NCBI GenBank assembly: GCA_965197495.1 | Contig: OZ240210.1 | Span: forward strand, 5,084,001 to 5,148,000 | DNA from: SMYC01 sp965197495 | GTDB taxonomy: Bacteria; Acidobacteriota; Vicinamibacteria; Marinacidobacterales; SMYC01 | Direction: 5' to 3' | DNA: 64,000 bases | Part shown: piece after piece, positions 54,321 to 63,191 of the stretch | How positions within the stretch are numbered: the first letter of the stretch is position 1 | Layout of the letters: each line of letters opens with the position of its first letter | Made by a program: the position numbers and the translations under genes | The notes under the pieces: model-generated | What the model saw: the letters and a program-made list of their open reading frames with translations, nothing else | What the model was told of the DNA's origin: nothing | Database searches by the model: none

Positions 54321-54758
54321 TCAGGGGGATCCCCAGTAATTCGGAGGTTTTTTTTGGGTCTCCAACATCGTCTCCACCCGAGCCAGGCGACGTTGGAGCC
54401 GGGCGTTCTCGCGCTCGAGCTCCCTGACCCGTGGATCCTCGGCCTTTGCCTTCCGGCCTCGCTTTCTCGACGCCAACCCCGCTTTGGCGACCTCGTCACG
54501 TTGGCGGCGCCAACTCGATAAATGCGACGAGTACGGGCCCTCTCGACGCAGAAGAGCAGCAACGTCACCGTCACCCTTGCAGGCATCGGCCTCACGCACT
54601 ATCCGCAGCTTGTACTCCGCGGTAAAGCGTCGACGCTTCGCTTGCTCGCTCACTTCGGGATCCGGGACCCCCGCCGCATCGCGGCCGGCGGGATCTCCAG
54701 TCGCCCTACGGGCTCCCTCCGATCCCGCCGAGGTCTCTCTCTCAATCAACATACTCAT
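54321..54758 (-). CDS. IS3 family OrfA, probably truncated by A-tract slippage
   Basis: 145 residues. KRRRFTAEYKLRIVREADACKGDGDVAALLRREG is the HTH of IS3-type OrfA, followed by a leucine-zipper-like segment (VRELERENARLQRRLARVETMLETQKK). In an A8 run (near 54350) the present frame ends quickly at PPNYWGSP. One extra A would give a longer tail (TSELLGIPLNPLDS...) whose stop overlaps the OrfB start. It is either a one-base deletion or a slippage site. Confidence 0.8.
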   Translation of the reverse strand: MSMLIERETSAGSEGARRATGDPAGRDAAGVPDPEVSEQAKRRRFTAEYKLRIVREADACKGDGDVAALLRREGPYSSHLSSWRRQRDEVAKAGLASRKRGRKAKAEDPRVRELERENARLQRRLARVETMLETQKKPPNYWGSP

Positions 54759-54949
54759 GCATTGATCCTCCTCCGCCCTCTACACTAATTTCAAGGGGCG
54801 AAGTGTCTCAGCGATGTTGGCACAGAGGGGGGGCGCGGAATATGGGAATGTTTCCCGGACAATCAATCCACGCGTTATTCGGATCGGAGCGAAGCTAGAC
54901 TTCTAAGCAAAGCTTCGGCTCAACTGTCGATCAGGAGGTACGATACGAG

Positions 54950-54994
54950 CCCCAGCCGGCCACCAAGCGTGGCTGGCTGGGGTTGGCTTTTTTT
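54950..54994 (+). terminator. Strong rho-independent terminator of the receptor gene
   Basis: A 14-bp GC-rich stem (54950-54963 with 54969-54982, one G-T pair, 5-nt loop) followed by T-rich sequence ending in seven T at 54988-54994, 44 bases after the receptor stop. Confidence 0.9.
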
Positions 54995-55314
54995 GCATCT
55001 TTTGGCTACAAGAAGAGGCGACCCCACCATCATTGCCGATGACGTCCCTCCAGGACGTCGACTCTCCGGCGCGAAACACAGTTGAGGAGCGCAGCCTCAG
55101 TCTGACCGGCTCCCTACAGCTACGGTTTTACTTATGACCTCAGAAGCGCAATCAATTGGACTCGCTAGCTGTCCATCATCTTTATAGATCCGCGCGAGAC
55201 GCCGACCGTCTGCCTCGGTCGCCGCAGTGACGGTGAGCTCAAGACAACACAGCAGTAGGGCGGATTCACGCACGGGGGCGCGTGGCGACACGGGATCCAG
55301 GGCAACAAATGCGG
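54995..55314. other. Intergenic stretch, no gene recognised
   Basis: Lies between the receptor terminator and the 3' end of a transposase relic. It is probably partly the transposon's 3' flank; a Cys/Leu-rich minus frame (LLLCCLELTVTAATEADGRRL) is not recognised. Confidence 0.35.
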
Positions 55315-55943
55315 CTACGCAGCATCCCGCCATTCGTAACGATGGTGCAGCCCGCCCACCTTCGGCAGCGCGACAATTGTGGCATTGGGCGTCGGCCGCT
55401 GCGTGATCGACCTCTCGTTCGGAGTGTCTTTGCCGAGTCCTAAGTGGCAACGATCCGCGTGGTAATAGTCGATGTACAAGCGCGCGAGGCGAACGAGATG
55501 GCGCTCGCCAAAGACGACCACGTGAGCGAGCATCTCTCGACGACAACTTAGGATCGACCGCTCGGCGGTGCCATTTTGCCATGGGCTTCGATACGAGGTG
55601 CGAATGGGATCGATGCCGAGCGCCCTCACAAACGCCACGACGGCAGGACTGAAGATAGAGTCCCGGTCGAAAATGAGATACTTCGGCGCTGTGTCGTATG
55701 CAAACGCCTCACGGAGCTGCTGGATGACCCAGAGCGCCGTCGGATTGAATGTGGCGTTGAAGTGAACGATGTGTCGCCGGCCATGCTCGATCACGAAGAA
55801 GCCGAAGAGCAATCGAAGTGAGGCTGTCGGCACGGTGAAGAGATCCATTGCGGCAATGTCGTCCTTGTGGTTCCGCACGAACGCTACCCAGCGCTTCACT
55901 TGGTCGGGTTCGGGAGGCTGGCGGGCAGGTAACGTGGGATAGC
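55315..55943 (-). pseudogene. Integrase-core transposase, N-terminally truncated
   Basis: ARQPPEPDQVKRWVAFVRNHKDDIAAMDLFTVPTASLRLLFG through GGLHHRYEW. All three catalytic acidic positions are present (AAMDLF, FDRDSIFSP, NGTAERSILSCRREM). The N-terminal 110-120 residues are missing: homology starts abruptly at about 55943. It supplies the uninterrupted version of the gene that the RIT element cut. Confidence 0.85.
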
Positions 55944-56343
55944 TACGACTTCACTTGACAGGTAGGAGTTTCCTAGCAGCAAGGACTCGCCGTGACGGAG
56001 GGAGCCCGTAGGGCGACCGGGTGCGCCTGGCATGGATGAATGGCGGCGGGTGCAAGTCCCGTATGGGGCCTACTGGAGGCAACCATGATTCGAAGGCAAC
56101 TGCACGAGGTCGAAACCGGCGAGAGCTGGAGACGACCTTTCCCGTGAGGGCGTGTGGACGGATAGCCGTTTGTATCCCGAGGGCCATTCCGTGTGAGGTA
56201 GATTTCCTCTCGCGGACGGCGTTTTGAATTCATCCGCACGCATCGCGAGAGACAAAAGGGGCGACGTGGTGGCGGTACGTAGGCGTCGAAGCCTGTTGAC
56301 GAGGTTCAAGACACAGCAAGAGCGTGTCGTTAACGGGTAGGCG
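55944..56343 (+). other. Possible structured-RNA relic (group II intron-like) beside IS91
   Basis: No protein frame is convincing. The plus strand has GTGCGCC near 56017, GGCGGGTGCAAGTCCCG near 56045, and several short pairable GC stretches. GTGCGCC starts and GGGTGCAA-GTCCC hairpins are reminiscent of bacterial group II introns, but no domain V or reverse transcriptase is found here. It could also be the terminal region of the IS91 element. Confidence 0.3.
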
Positions 56344-56990
56344 TCAATGGAGGTTGAGCGTCGGGTTGGGAGGCGCTCTTTGTCCCGATGTGTTGTTGTT
56401 CCGGTGCGCCAGAATCCGACGGATGGAGGCGGGTTCAGTAATGAAGGCGACCACGCGGAGTTTGCCGCCGCAAAGACACAGCAGCGGGTCGAGTTCGAAG
56501 ACTCTTCGAATCAGATCTGCCCACCGACGCCGCAAAGCCTGTTTTCGGGCGGGGCTCAGGGTCGGCTCGTCTTCTTGTCTCTCGACTTGAGAAGAAACGG
56601 CCTGCTCGGACGGTTGAGAAATTTTCCGCCGTCCTCGAACCACGTTTGCGTAGTACCCATAGTAAAACAGCAAATGTCGTCTCGAATCTGGGATCTGTGT
56701 GATGACTCGTGCCAAAAACTCGGGAGCGTCGATTTTTTAGAGCCGCGGGAAAAGCTCACTCGAGTCGTCGTGAGAGGATTTGGGTGCGTAGAGAACATGA
56801 GGAGATCCTTGGCTCCATTGCATTCTGGATAGGCTCACCGGGGAACGAAGCATGTAGCGAGCGACTTTTTCCAGCGTGTCATTTTCACCCGCGGGGATAC
56901 GGACGGAATCGTCGATGCTGAAGCCGGTTCTTCTCCACGAGAGAAGGAGCTCGATGCGCTCGTAGCAGACTTCCCATATCGGCTCCTTTC
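56344..56990 (-). pseudogene. IS91 family transposase, C-terminal fragment
   Basis: FSIDDSVRIPAGENDTLEKVARYMLRSPVSLSRMQW and VLYAPKS are followed by an in-frame TAA (near 56738), then APEFLARVITQIPDSRRHLLFYYGYYANVVRGRRK and ALRRRWADLIRRVFELDPLLCLCGGKLRVVAFITEP. This is the C-terminal half of IS91-type (Y2, rolling-circle) transposases. The catalytic tyrosine part is absent. Confidence 0.83.
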
Positions 56991-57078
56991 TTGAGCGGCT
57001 TGATTTCGCTTTTCACAACGTCATCAAACCACCCGAGAGGGAGCCGTTTTAAATTTCAACTAAGAGTGGCACACATTC

Positions 57079-57754
57079 GAGCGCCCGGCCGTCGTTTTGG
57101 AGATGGCGCGCCGCGAGTTTTTTTTCGATGACCTCCTGGTGTTTGAGAACCCAGTCCATGGCGGCATAGAGATCGTCTTCGCGGGCATCGCTCACCCCCA
57201 GGATTTCGGGCAGTGTGGTTGTGTGCCACCACTGGCTAGTCGCCAGCTTCGACTGCGGTTCGAGGATTCGGGCGACTACCATGGCCACGACCAAATCCCG
57301 CTCTGGTGAGTGTCGAGAACCAACGAGCTTTTCGAAACCGAGCTGTCTCATGGCGCTGAGCACCGCGTCGACGTGGCCATGGTGCCGGGAGCCGTTCTCG
57401 ACGATTTTGAAGGCGACTTCAACCGAGACGAGCTTTTCCCCTTTGAGAATGCGTCGGATGGCGTCGACTGCGTCCATGGGCAATTTGGACAAGTTAGCGA
57501 GCGTGCGCTTGCGGACGTTTCCGCCCACCCGATACGACTCACGCAGCAGGACCGCGGGGGTAGAGTTGCGATTGGGGATGATGTGGGTATGCATGCCCAC
57601 CATAATAGCCTATATATCAATGTATATCAAACTATAAAAGGCTTTAGACATGCCTACATATTGCATCCCAAAATTAGCCTCTCGGCGTCCCTAAAGACGC
57701 GTAATCATTGGGGATTCACACTGTCAGTGGGTTCATTCGACCAAGGAACTTCAG
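57079..57754 (-). mobile_element. Truncated IS1634-like element, copy C
   Basis: The 5' third of copy B in reverse orientation, nearly identical to 36361-37036, ending at the terminal repeat CTGAAGTTCC (57754 on the plus strand). Homology stops at 57079 in the middle of the transposase gene. The coding part (57079-57603) begins MVGMHTHIIPNRNSTPAVLL. Confidence 0.93.
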
Positions 57755-58128
57755 ATTAAGGATGGCGGCGTGCACGCGAATACCTCTCTGAGCGTGAGTC
57801 GGCGCGCGACGAGCTCGGCCTGCATTGCCGGGGTCCGAATCTCCTGCCCGAACTTCAGAGCCCTATGCGGCCGAACAAAATCGTAGTAGCAACGCAGCAA
57901 ATCGAGGTGCTCTTCGAGTCTCTCCGTCGAGCTGTTCCATGCGAGACCCTCGACCCGAGCAATCGCGCAGATACTGACGTCCTCGACTCTGAGGGCGACG
58001 ACGGCGTCGAAGGTAAGGAGCGGCCGGCGGAGTTTCTGCACTATACGGGCCGGCGCCTGACACGTTTGACGTTCCAAGGTTGGCGCCAGGCGAGATACCG
58101 AGATCACCGGAGCCGGCTCGTAAAACAA
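57755..58128 (-). pseudogene. IS1-like transposase with internal deletion
   Basis: An N-terminal HTH-like segment (LRRPLLTFDAVVALRVEDVSICAIARVEGLAWN) is fused in frame to the C-terminus (STERLEEHLDLLRCYYDFVRPHRALKFGQEIRTPAMQAELVARRLTLREVF), skipping the DDE core present in the 38.6-kb copy. The copy C element abuts its 3' end, as copy B does at 38.57 kb. Confidence 0.78.
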
Positions 58129-59109
58129 TCAGCGAGTCGCCGCGGCGATAGCCGCAAAACCGGCGAAGAGATCGGCCGGGTTTGCCGGCTGCGCCACCAG
58201 CTGTTGCGCATGCTGTTCGTGGCACATCGTGGTGACCATCCGTTGATGCGCCGGCGAATCCATACCGAAAGGTGGCGTAACGCCGGCGAAATCGCGGAAC
58301 ATGGTTTCCAGTTCGTCCATCGCCCAGGGCGATGCCTCGGAGTAGCGCTTAACTTTCGCGACCCAGAGATCGAAGGCCTGTTGCAAGGCATTGTAGATGG
58401 TGATCAGTGCCTGTGGGTGCTGTTCGGCGAAGGCCCGGCGCGCCGCTACGATGTGAAATCCCGGATAAACGCTTGTGCGCTGGTAGTATTCTTTTTCTAC
58501 CTGGCGGTAATTTTGCACCAACCGACGGATTGCACCGCCCGGTTTGAACACTTCGTCGGGCGCGAACGCCGTCGTCAGCGCGTCAACCCGGCCGTCCAGC
58601 AAGGCGCCTAGCAAGTAGTCGTCCGCGCCTAGATGCTCGGAATCACTTGGCGGCGGGACGTCGCTCGGGCTGGGCGGTTTGTTCGGGGTATTTGAGTCGA
58701 GCGTGCCCATCATCCACTTCACGTCGCCGACTTCTACGCCGGCTTCGCGCATGGCGGCGCGGGCCCACATCGTTCCCGTATCGGGCCAGGCATCCGTGCC
58801 GACACGCTGGCCGCGTAGATCGGAGAGTTTTGTGAGCGGACTGTCCGCCCGGACGAAGAAATTACGGTGCCGGAACCCGCACAGGATAAATGCCGGCAAC
58901 CCGATCAAACTGTCGTCGCCGCGCGCATAGCCGACGGCGTATCGATTGAACGACGTTTCGGCAATGTCGACGTCATCCGAAAAATTGATCGTCAAGGGTG
59001 CGCGATGATCAAGCCGTAGCTTGATCCCGGGTGTCGGTACATCGCCGAGAAATAGCGGGCAAAGGTGATCGTAAGCGCGTAGAGGAAGTCTAATCTCAAG
59101 CTCGGCCAT
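58129..59109 (-). CDS. Substrate-binding-like protein (4,5-dihydroxyphthalate decarboxylase/NMT1-type fold)
   Basis: 326 residues from ATG 59109 (GGAAGGA upstream). ELEIRLPLRAYDHLCPLFLGDV, DIAETSFNRYAVGYARGDDSLIGLPAFILCGFRHRNFFVR, TKLSDLRGQRVGTDAWPDTGTMWARAAMREAGV and LLGALLDGRVDALTTAFAPDEVF follow the periplasmic-binding type II fold used by phthalate decarboxylase-like proteins and ABC binding proteins. There is no signal peptide, so a cytoplasmic enzyme is as likely as a transporter part. Downstream of the hyuC-like gene on the same strand, about 206 bp apart. Confidence 0.82.
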   Translation of the reverse strand: MAELEIRLPLRAYDHLCPLFLGDVPTPGIKLRLDHRAPLTINFSDDVDIAETSFNRYAVGYARGDDSLIGLPAFILCGFRHRNFFVRADSPLTKLSDLRGQRVGTDAWPDTGTMWARAAMREAGVEVGDVKWMMGTLDSNTPNKPPSPSDVPPPSDSEHLGADDYLLGALLDGRVDALTTAFAPDEVFKPGGAIRRLVQNYRQVEKEYYQRTSVYPGFHIVAARRAFAEQHPQALITIYNALQQAFDLWVAKVKRYSEASPWAMDELETMFRDFAGVTPPFGMDSPAHQRMVTTMCHEQHAQQLVAQPANPADLFAGFAAIAAATR

Positions 59110-59315
59110 CAGGTGTCCTTCCATCGAAAAGCAACAGGAAACGTCGGGGCCATCGGGCAATCCCCAATCGGCCTGCGAACGGCGCGGGACCGACGGCTCC
59201 GCCAGACAGCGAGGCGGCCCAAATCGGTATGCCTCTTGGTTGGGTTACAAGGAGCGGGACCGTTCGTGAATCGGGCCCAGTGCGGCGGAGGTCTTTCATC
59301 AGACGATGTTGGCTA

Positions 59316-60569
59316 TCAGAGCGTGTTGGCCAGATCGACCAAAACGTCGGTGACAATCTGGGACCCGGCAGCAACGTCTTCCGAGGTCGCGTCCTCGGCC
59401 GGGTTGTGACTGATGCCGTCTTTACAGGGAATAAAGATCATCCCCGTTGGCCATAAGTCGACCATATAACGGCAGTCGTGGCCGGCACTGGAATAAATGC
59501 GGCGATGGCTATAGCCGCGTTGCCGGGTCGCGCGTTCGCAGCTTTCAATCACCGGACCGGTAAACTCTATGGGCGCCGCGTGGCTGATTTCGATTACCGC
59601 CACGGCGCAGTCAGTACTGGCATGCTGACAGGTCGGCAGCACTCGATCCCCCAGTTCATCGAGGGTCGCCTGCTCGGGATGCCGAAAGTCGATCGTGAAC
59701 TCGACCTTGCCCGGCACGACAGTCACGGCGCCGGGGACGATCTGGAAATGGCCGATCGTGAAGCGAATGATGTCTTCGTCGTCGTGGAACACGCCGTGCA
59801 GGGCACGCACGCAGTTCACGGCGTCGATAAGCGCGTCCCGGCGGCGGCTGCGGGGGGTCGTGCCGGAATGGTCCTCCCGGCCGGTAACCTCCACCCGGAA
59901 GCGTCGGTTTCCCTGCATGCCGGTGACGATTCCGATGGTTTCGCCGGCGTCGAACAGCACCGGCCCCTGTTCGATATGGGCTTCGACCAGCGCCGCCATG
60001 GGCGCCCCCAGGGCTTGCTCGCCCGCGTCCGACAGCGCGCGTCGCAGCCGGGCGATGCACTCGGACATCGAGACGCCGTCCTCGTCCACGCTGGCTAGGG
60101 CATCCGCCAATGGCCGCTTGCCGCCGTAGACCGCCGAGCCCATGGTTGACGGCAGATGCCGGGCGCCTTCCTCGTTGTTCCAGATGACCGTCTCGATGGG
60201 CCGTTTTGTCGCCAGACCGGCATCGTCGATCGCCTCCAGTGCCTCGAAAGCGGCGAGTACGCCAACGATCCCGTCAAATCGACCGCCGGTCAGCTGCGTA
60301 TCGCTATGCGAGCCGCTGACTACCGGGGCGGCGTCCGAATCGGACCCAGGGCGGCGGATGAACATGTTACCGACGGGGTCGATGGAGAAGATAAATCCGC
60401 GCGCCCGCGCCAAATCCGCCAGCATCACGTGGGCCGCGATATCCTCCTCCATCAAGGCCGGGCGCCTGACGCCTCCGTCGGTGGTCGCGCCGAGCTTGGC
60501 CATGTCGACATGACGTTGCCAGACCCGCGCCGAGTCAATGGGTATGTCTTTTGTCACGTCGTTCTCCAT
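59316..60569 (-). CDS. hyuC: Zn-dependent M20 hydrolase, N-carbamoyl-L-amino-acid hydrolase/allantoate amidohydrolase type
   Basis: 417 residues, intact. Metal and substrate residues are seen in order: VVSGSHSDTQLTGGRFDGIVG (His, Asp), WNNEEGARH (Glu-Glu), VEAHIEQGPVLFDAGETIG (His-x-Glu), GREDHSGTTP (dimer-domain His) and IYSSAGHDCRYM (His). The family cleaves N-carbamoyl amino acids to free amino acids, CO2 and ammonia, the step after hydantoinase. The hyuAB operon lies about 22 kb away. Allantoate or ureidoglycine hydrolysis is an alternative. Confidence 0.9.
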   Translation of the reverse strand: MENDVTKDIPIDSARVWQRHVDMAKLGATTDGGVRRPALMEEDIAAHVMLADLARARGFIFSIDPVGNMFIRRPGSDSDAAPVVSGSHSDTQLTGGRFDGIVGVLAAFEALEAIDDAGLATKRPIETVIWNNEEGARHLPSTMGSAVYGGKRPLADALASVDEDGVSMSECIARLRRALSDAGEQALGAPMAALVEAHIEQGPVLFDAGETIGIVTGMQGNRRFRVEVTGREDHSGTTPRSRRRDALIDAVNCVRALHGVFHDDEDIIRFTIGHFQIVPGAVTVVPGKVEFTIDFRHPEQATLDELGDRVLPTCQHASTDCAVAVIEISHAAPIEFTGPVIESCERATRQRGYSHRRIYSSAGHDCRYMVDLWPTGMIFIPCKDGISHNPAEDATSEDVAAGSQIVTDVLVDLANTL

Positions 60570-60592
60570 TGTTGCAGGCCGTCAAACACCCG

Positions 60593-60815
60593 GGACTCGG
60601 GACCTGGGCGATTTTTCCAACACGGCGGCTTGGGCGATCGTAACGCCTCGGCCGTGGTCCCGATCTTGGTCGTTCGCGAAGCTAGCCAAAGGCCCGCACG
60701 ATTCGACGATAATCGGCGCAAACCGGTGTGAAGCGATGATCCTGAAGGGGACAAAGTTGGCAAACAGATCGGCGAATTCTCCGACACGATCATGTACGCG
60801 CCTTGAGCAGGACGC
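60593..60815 (-). pseudogene. Unidentified C-terminal fragment upstream of hyuC
   Basis: The minus frame gives VHDRVGEFADLFANFVPFRIIASHRFAPIIVESCGPLASFAND ending at a stop just before hyuC. It reads like a genuine C-terminus on the same strand and may be the preceding gene of that operon, cut at about 60810. No family is recognised. Confidence 0.35.
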
Positions 60816-60824
60816 AACTTTGCT

Positions 60825-62089
60825 TTACTTTTCGGCGAGAATCGCATCGTAGACGAGCATTTTGAGCTCTTCCCGGAAACCGTTGCCGCTCGCGGGTGAA
60901 ATCTGGGCGTTGACGATCGTCACCATGTCGTAGTTGGGGTCGATCCAGAAGCGCGTTCCAGCGGAACCGTCCCCCCAGTAGGTGCCGTCGGTCATCGGAT
61001 GCTCGTACCTTGCGCCATCCATCACGACGCAGAAACCGAGCGTCCAGCCTGCCCCGTGCATCGGCCGGCTGAATCCGATCGGAAGCAGACCGTCGGGCAC
61101 TCGATTTGCGGTCATCACAGCGACTGTCTCGGGCTCCAAGAGGCGCCGTCCCATGAGCTCCCCCCCGTTCAGAAACATCTGCGAGAACCTCAAGAAGTCC
61201 ATCGTCGAGGAGACGAGGCCAACGCCGCCCTCTAACAAGGCCGGTCGCTCGGTGAAGGGAACGTCTTCGAGCTCAACGGGACCGAGCTTGCCTTCTGGCG
61301 ATGGACGGTACACGGTTGCGAGGCGTTCCGAGCGCTCGTGGTCGACCCAGAAGACCGTATCCGTCATACCGAGCGGCGCAAAGACACGCTCCTGAAGGAA
61401 CTCGCTGAGCTTCCTCCCCGACCAGATTTCGACGAGCCGTCCAACAACCGTCGTGGAGATGCCATAGCGCCATCGCGTACCGGGATCCTCGAAGAGCGGT
61501 ACCCGCGCCGCGTTCGCGACCATCCGTTCGAGAGAGATCGAGCGGGAGCGAACGTTTTCCGTCCGGTAGGCCGTGGAGCTACGACTTCCCAAACCGGACG
61601 TGTGCAGCAAGAGGTGCTCTACCGTCATGGTGCCGTTCCTGGCCCGCGTCTGGTCCATCCTCGGCGCGCTCGGGTTGGCGAAGACTCTCTGGCTCTCGAG
61701 CTCGGGGAGGTACTTCGCCACGGGATCATCGAGCTGAAACCTTCCTCTTCCCACAAGATCATTGCGGCCAAGCTCGTGATGGGACGGGTCATGGAGTACA
61801 TGCGGAACAACCCGTCCTCGGGCATCGGGCTTCGGGACTCGAGCTCGCGGAAACCGACGGCCTCCAGGTAGGCGAGCTTTCCATGACGGACCACGGCCGC
61901 GACGGCGCCGGCAATGTCGGCCTCGTCAACACGTTTCTGGAGTGCCTGGGTCACGAGCGCGAGCTTCTCCGATGACAGGCCGACGGACTCCGGTGTGGCG
62001 CGCCCGAAGCCTTGTCCAGAAACGTTCGCGCTGAAAAGGAGGAGGGTAAGAGCGAGCTAAGACGCGACAAGTTTGATCTTTCTGACCAT
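60825..62089 (-). pseudogene. Secreted serine hydrolase (beta-lactamase family), nonsense and frameshift mutant
   Basis: ATG 62089 gives MVRKIKLVAS, then TAG (62057-62059), then the rest of the signal peptide LALTLLLFSANVSGQ. The body reads GAVAAVVRHGKLAYLEAVGF and RMYSMTRPITSLAAMILWEE. A frameshift near 61745 is followed by GRFQLDDPVAKYLPELE, HLLLHTSGLG, YGISTTVVGRLVEIWSG, WGDGSAGTRFWIDP. The S-x-x-K motif is SMTR here, so the general-base lysine is missing as well. Confidence 0.88.
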
Positions 62090-62113
62090 AAATAATGATG
62101 TCACTTTACCGCA

Positions 62114-62176
62114 CAAAAAGGGTGCCACCAAAAGGTGCCTACCAATAGGTGCTGCCTACCAATAGGTGCCACCCTT
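62114..62176. repeat. Compound tandem and inverted repeat of GGTGCC units
   Basis: TGCCTACCAATAGGTGC occurs twice in tandem. The block is bracketed by AAAGGGTGCCACC on the left and GGTGCCACCCTTTT on the right, which are near-complementary outward. It could fold as a branched hairpin ending in T-runs. It separates the dead hydrolase from the TPR fragment. Confidence 0.6.
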
Positions 62177-62254
62177 TTGTCCCAGAAACGAGCAGCCAGA
62201 TGTAATCGAGCTCTTTTTTTTGAGAACGGCGGGAGGAATTCCGTGTCAAATTTC

Positions 62255-62690
62255 GTCAGGCCGACATTCGCAGCGATCGGCTGCTGGAAAGCCTAGACCG
62301 GATCGACGAGGCCATGGACGACGCCAATACGGCTGTGGAGCTTCTCCTTGCCGACAATCCCGAAGATCACCGCGCCCCCATCAAGCTCAGTGCAGCTCTG
62401 ACTCTACAGGGCCGACTCTTCGAGAGGCTCGGCCAGAACGAGAGCGCGAGGCGGGCGTGGGAGCGAGCGACCGGAGCGATTGCAGATAGGGCCGAGGGCT
62501 CGCGCGATTGGCGCTACCTCGACCCTTGGGCACGAGCACTGCTACACCTCGAGTTGACCGAGCAAGCGAGGCCGATTGTTGAAAAGCTCATCTCTTTCGG
62601 GTACCGGAATCGCGACTTCGTCAAGGCCTGCAACCGCCTCGGAGTGCCGCAAGAAATGTTTTCGATGAAGGTCGATGCGTCCGCCCCAAA
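62255..62690 (+). pseudogene. TPR-type fragment, start missing
   Basis: RQADIRSDRLLESLDRIDEAMDDANTAVELLLADNPEDHRA, then LSAALTLQGRLFERLGQNESARRAWERATGAI, then YLDPWARALLHLELTEQARPIVEKLISFGYRN. Helical repeats of the kind found at the C-termini of kinase-TPR proteins. No start codon context is present and the end runs into an IS relic at about 62711. Confidence 0.62.
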
Positions 62691-62710
62691 AGGGTTACCT
62701 CTCGCTCGCA

Positions 62711-63173
62711 GACCGCTCGCGGACGCGATCGCCCGAAGCACCGCGGATTTGGTTTGACCATCAGGAACGCGATCAGCGTCGAGTTTGCCTCCGCGGAGCC
62801 TCAACAGTCGCACCAGCAACCCGATCATCACCGCCTGAACCTTGGCGCGCTGTCGTAGTTTGTCGACCTGCTCCAACAGCTCGTAGACCTCCAACTCAAC
62901 GTGGACAGCAGCGACCACTGGGCGCACCTCGCCGCGCGCCCATGTGCGTCGCGTCGAAGCTGGGATCGCCACGTTCCGGAACAGGTCCGCATTACCAGTC
63001 GCGGCGATGGCATCGCGCAGCCTATGGTCGTAGGTCCGGCGTACTCGGTGGATTCTCGTCATGCCCAAGAATGGCAGCGAGCTATTCTCATCGCCAGCCG
63101 CTCGCTCATGGCTGTCCGCAAAGGATCCTTTTGAACGTTCGCTCTCCGTCCTCAATGATCGTGCTAAGAGCAC
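62711..63173 (-). pseudogene. 5' third of the integrase-core IS
   Basis: Terminus GTGCTAAGAGCAC near 63173; transposase start ATG 63062 (MTRIHRVRRTYDHRLRDAIA). It continues through VELEVYELLEQVDKLRQRAK to SAVLRAIAS and stops. The catalytic domain is absent. Confidence 0.85.
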
Positions 63174-63191
63174 GGCTGGAAGCGACAAGAT

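Larger units (their letters stand above)
53138..54810 (-). mobile_element. IS3-type insertion sequence in the receptor gene
   Basis: 1673 bp. Left end TGAGACACTCG (53138); the complement of the right end is TGAGACACTTCG (ending 54810): a 9-bp perfect inverted repeat extended imperfectly. It carries two overlapping minus-strand genes (OrfA, OrfB). No obvious target duplication. Confidence 0.82.
50961..54906 (+). pseudogene. TonB-dependent receptor with carboxypeptidase-regulatory domain, broken in several ways
   Basis: ATG 50961 follows GAGAGGGGA. A signal peptide (LLVAAVVAFCLVGTLPLWAQ) leads to IDGRVRDATGGV. A one-base loss near 51150 is followed by VPGASVELS...TDENGRYRFVRLPVGAYSV (CarboxypepD_reg domain), then the plug (STRPDVGG-like to SVKVGGMAITMVSKSGGNDFSGS) and barrel strands. 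About 52440-52735 reads correctly only on the minus strand (AWDDLNGDRTATADE, VEHELAPNLAVSVMYHRREYRDL). Plus-strand reading resumes as FKLSGNILLPGEINLSGFF. An IS3 element sits at 53138-54810, after which the canonical C-terminus NPRVIRIGAKLDF ends at 54906. Confidence 0.9.
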
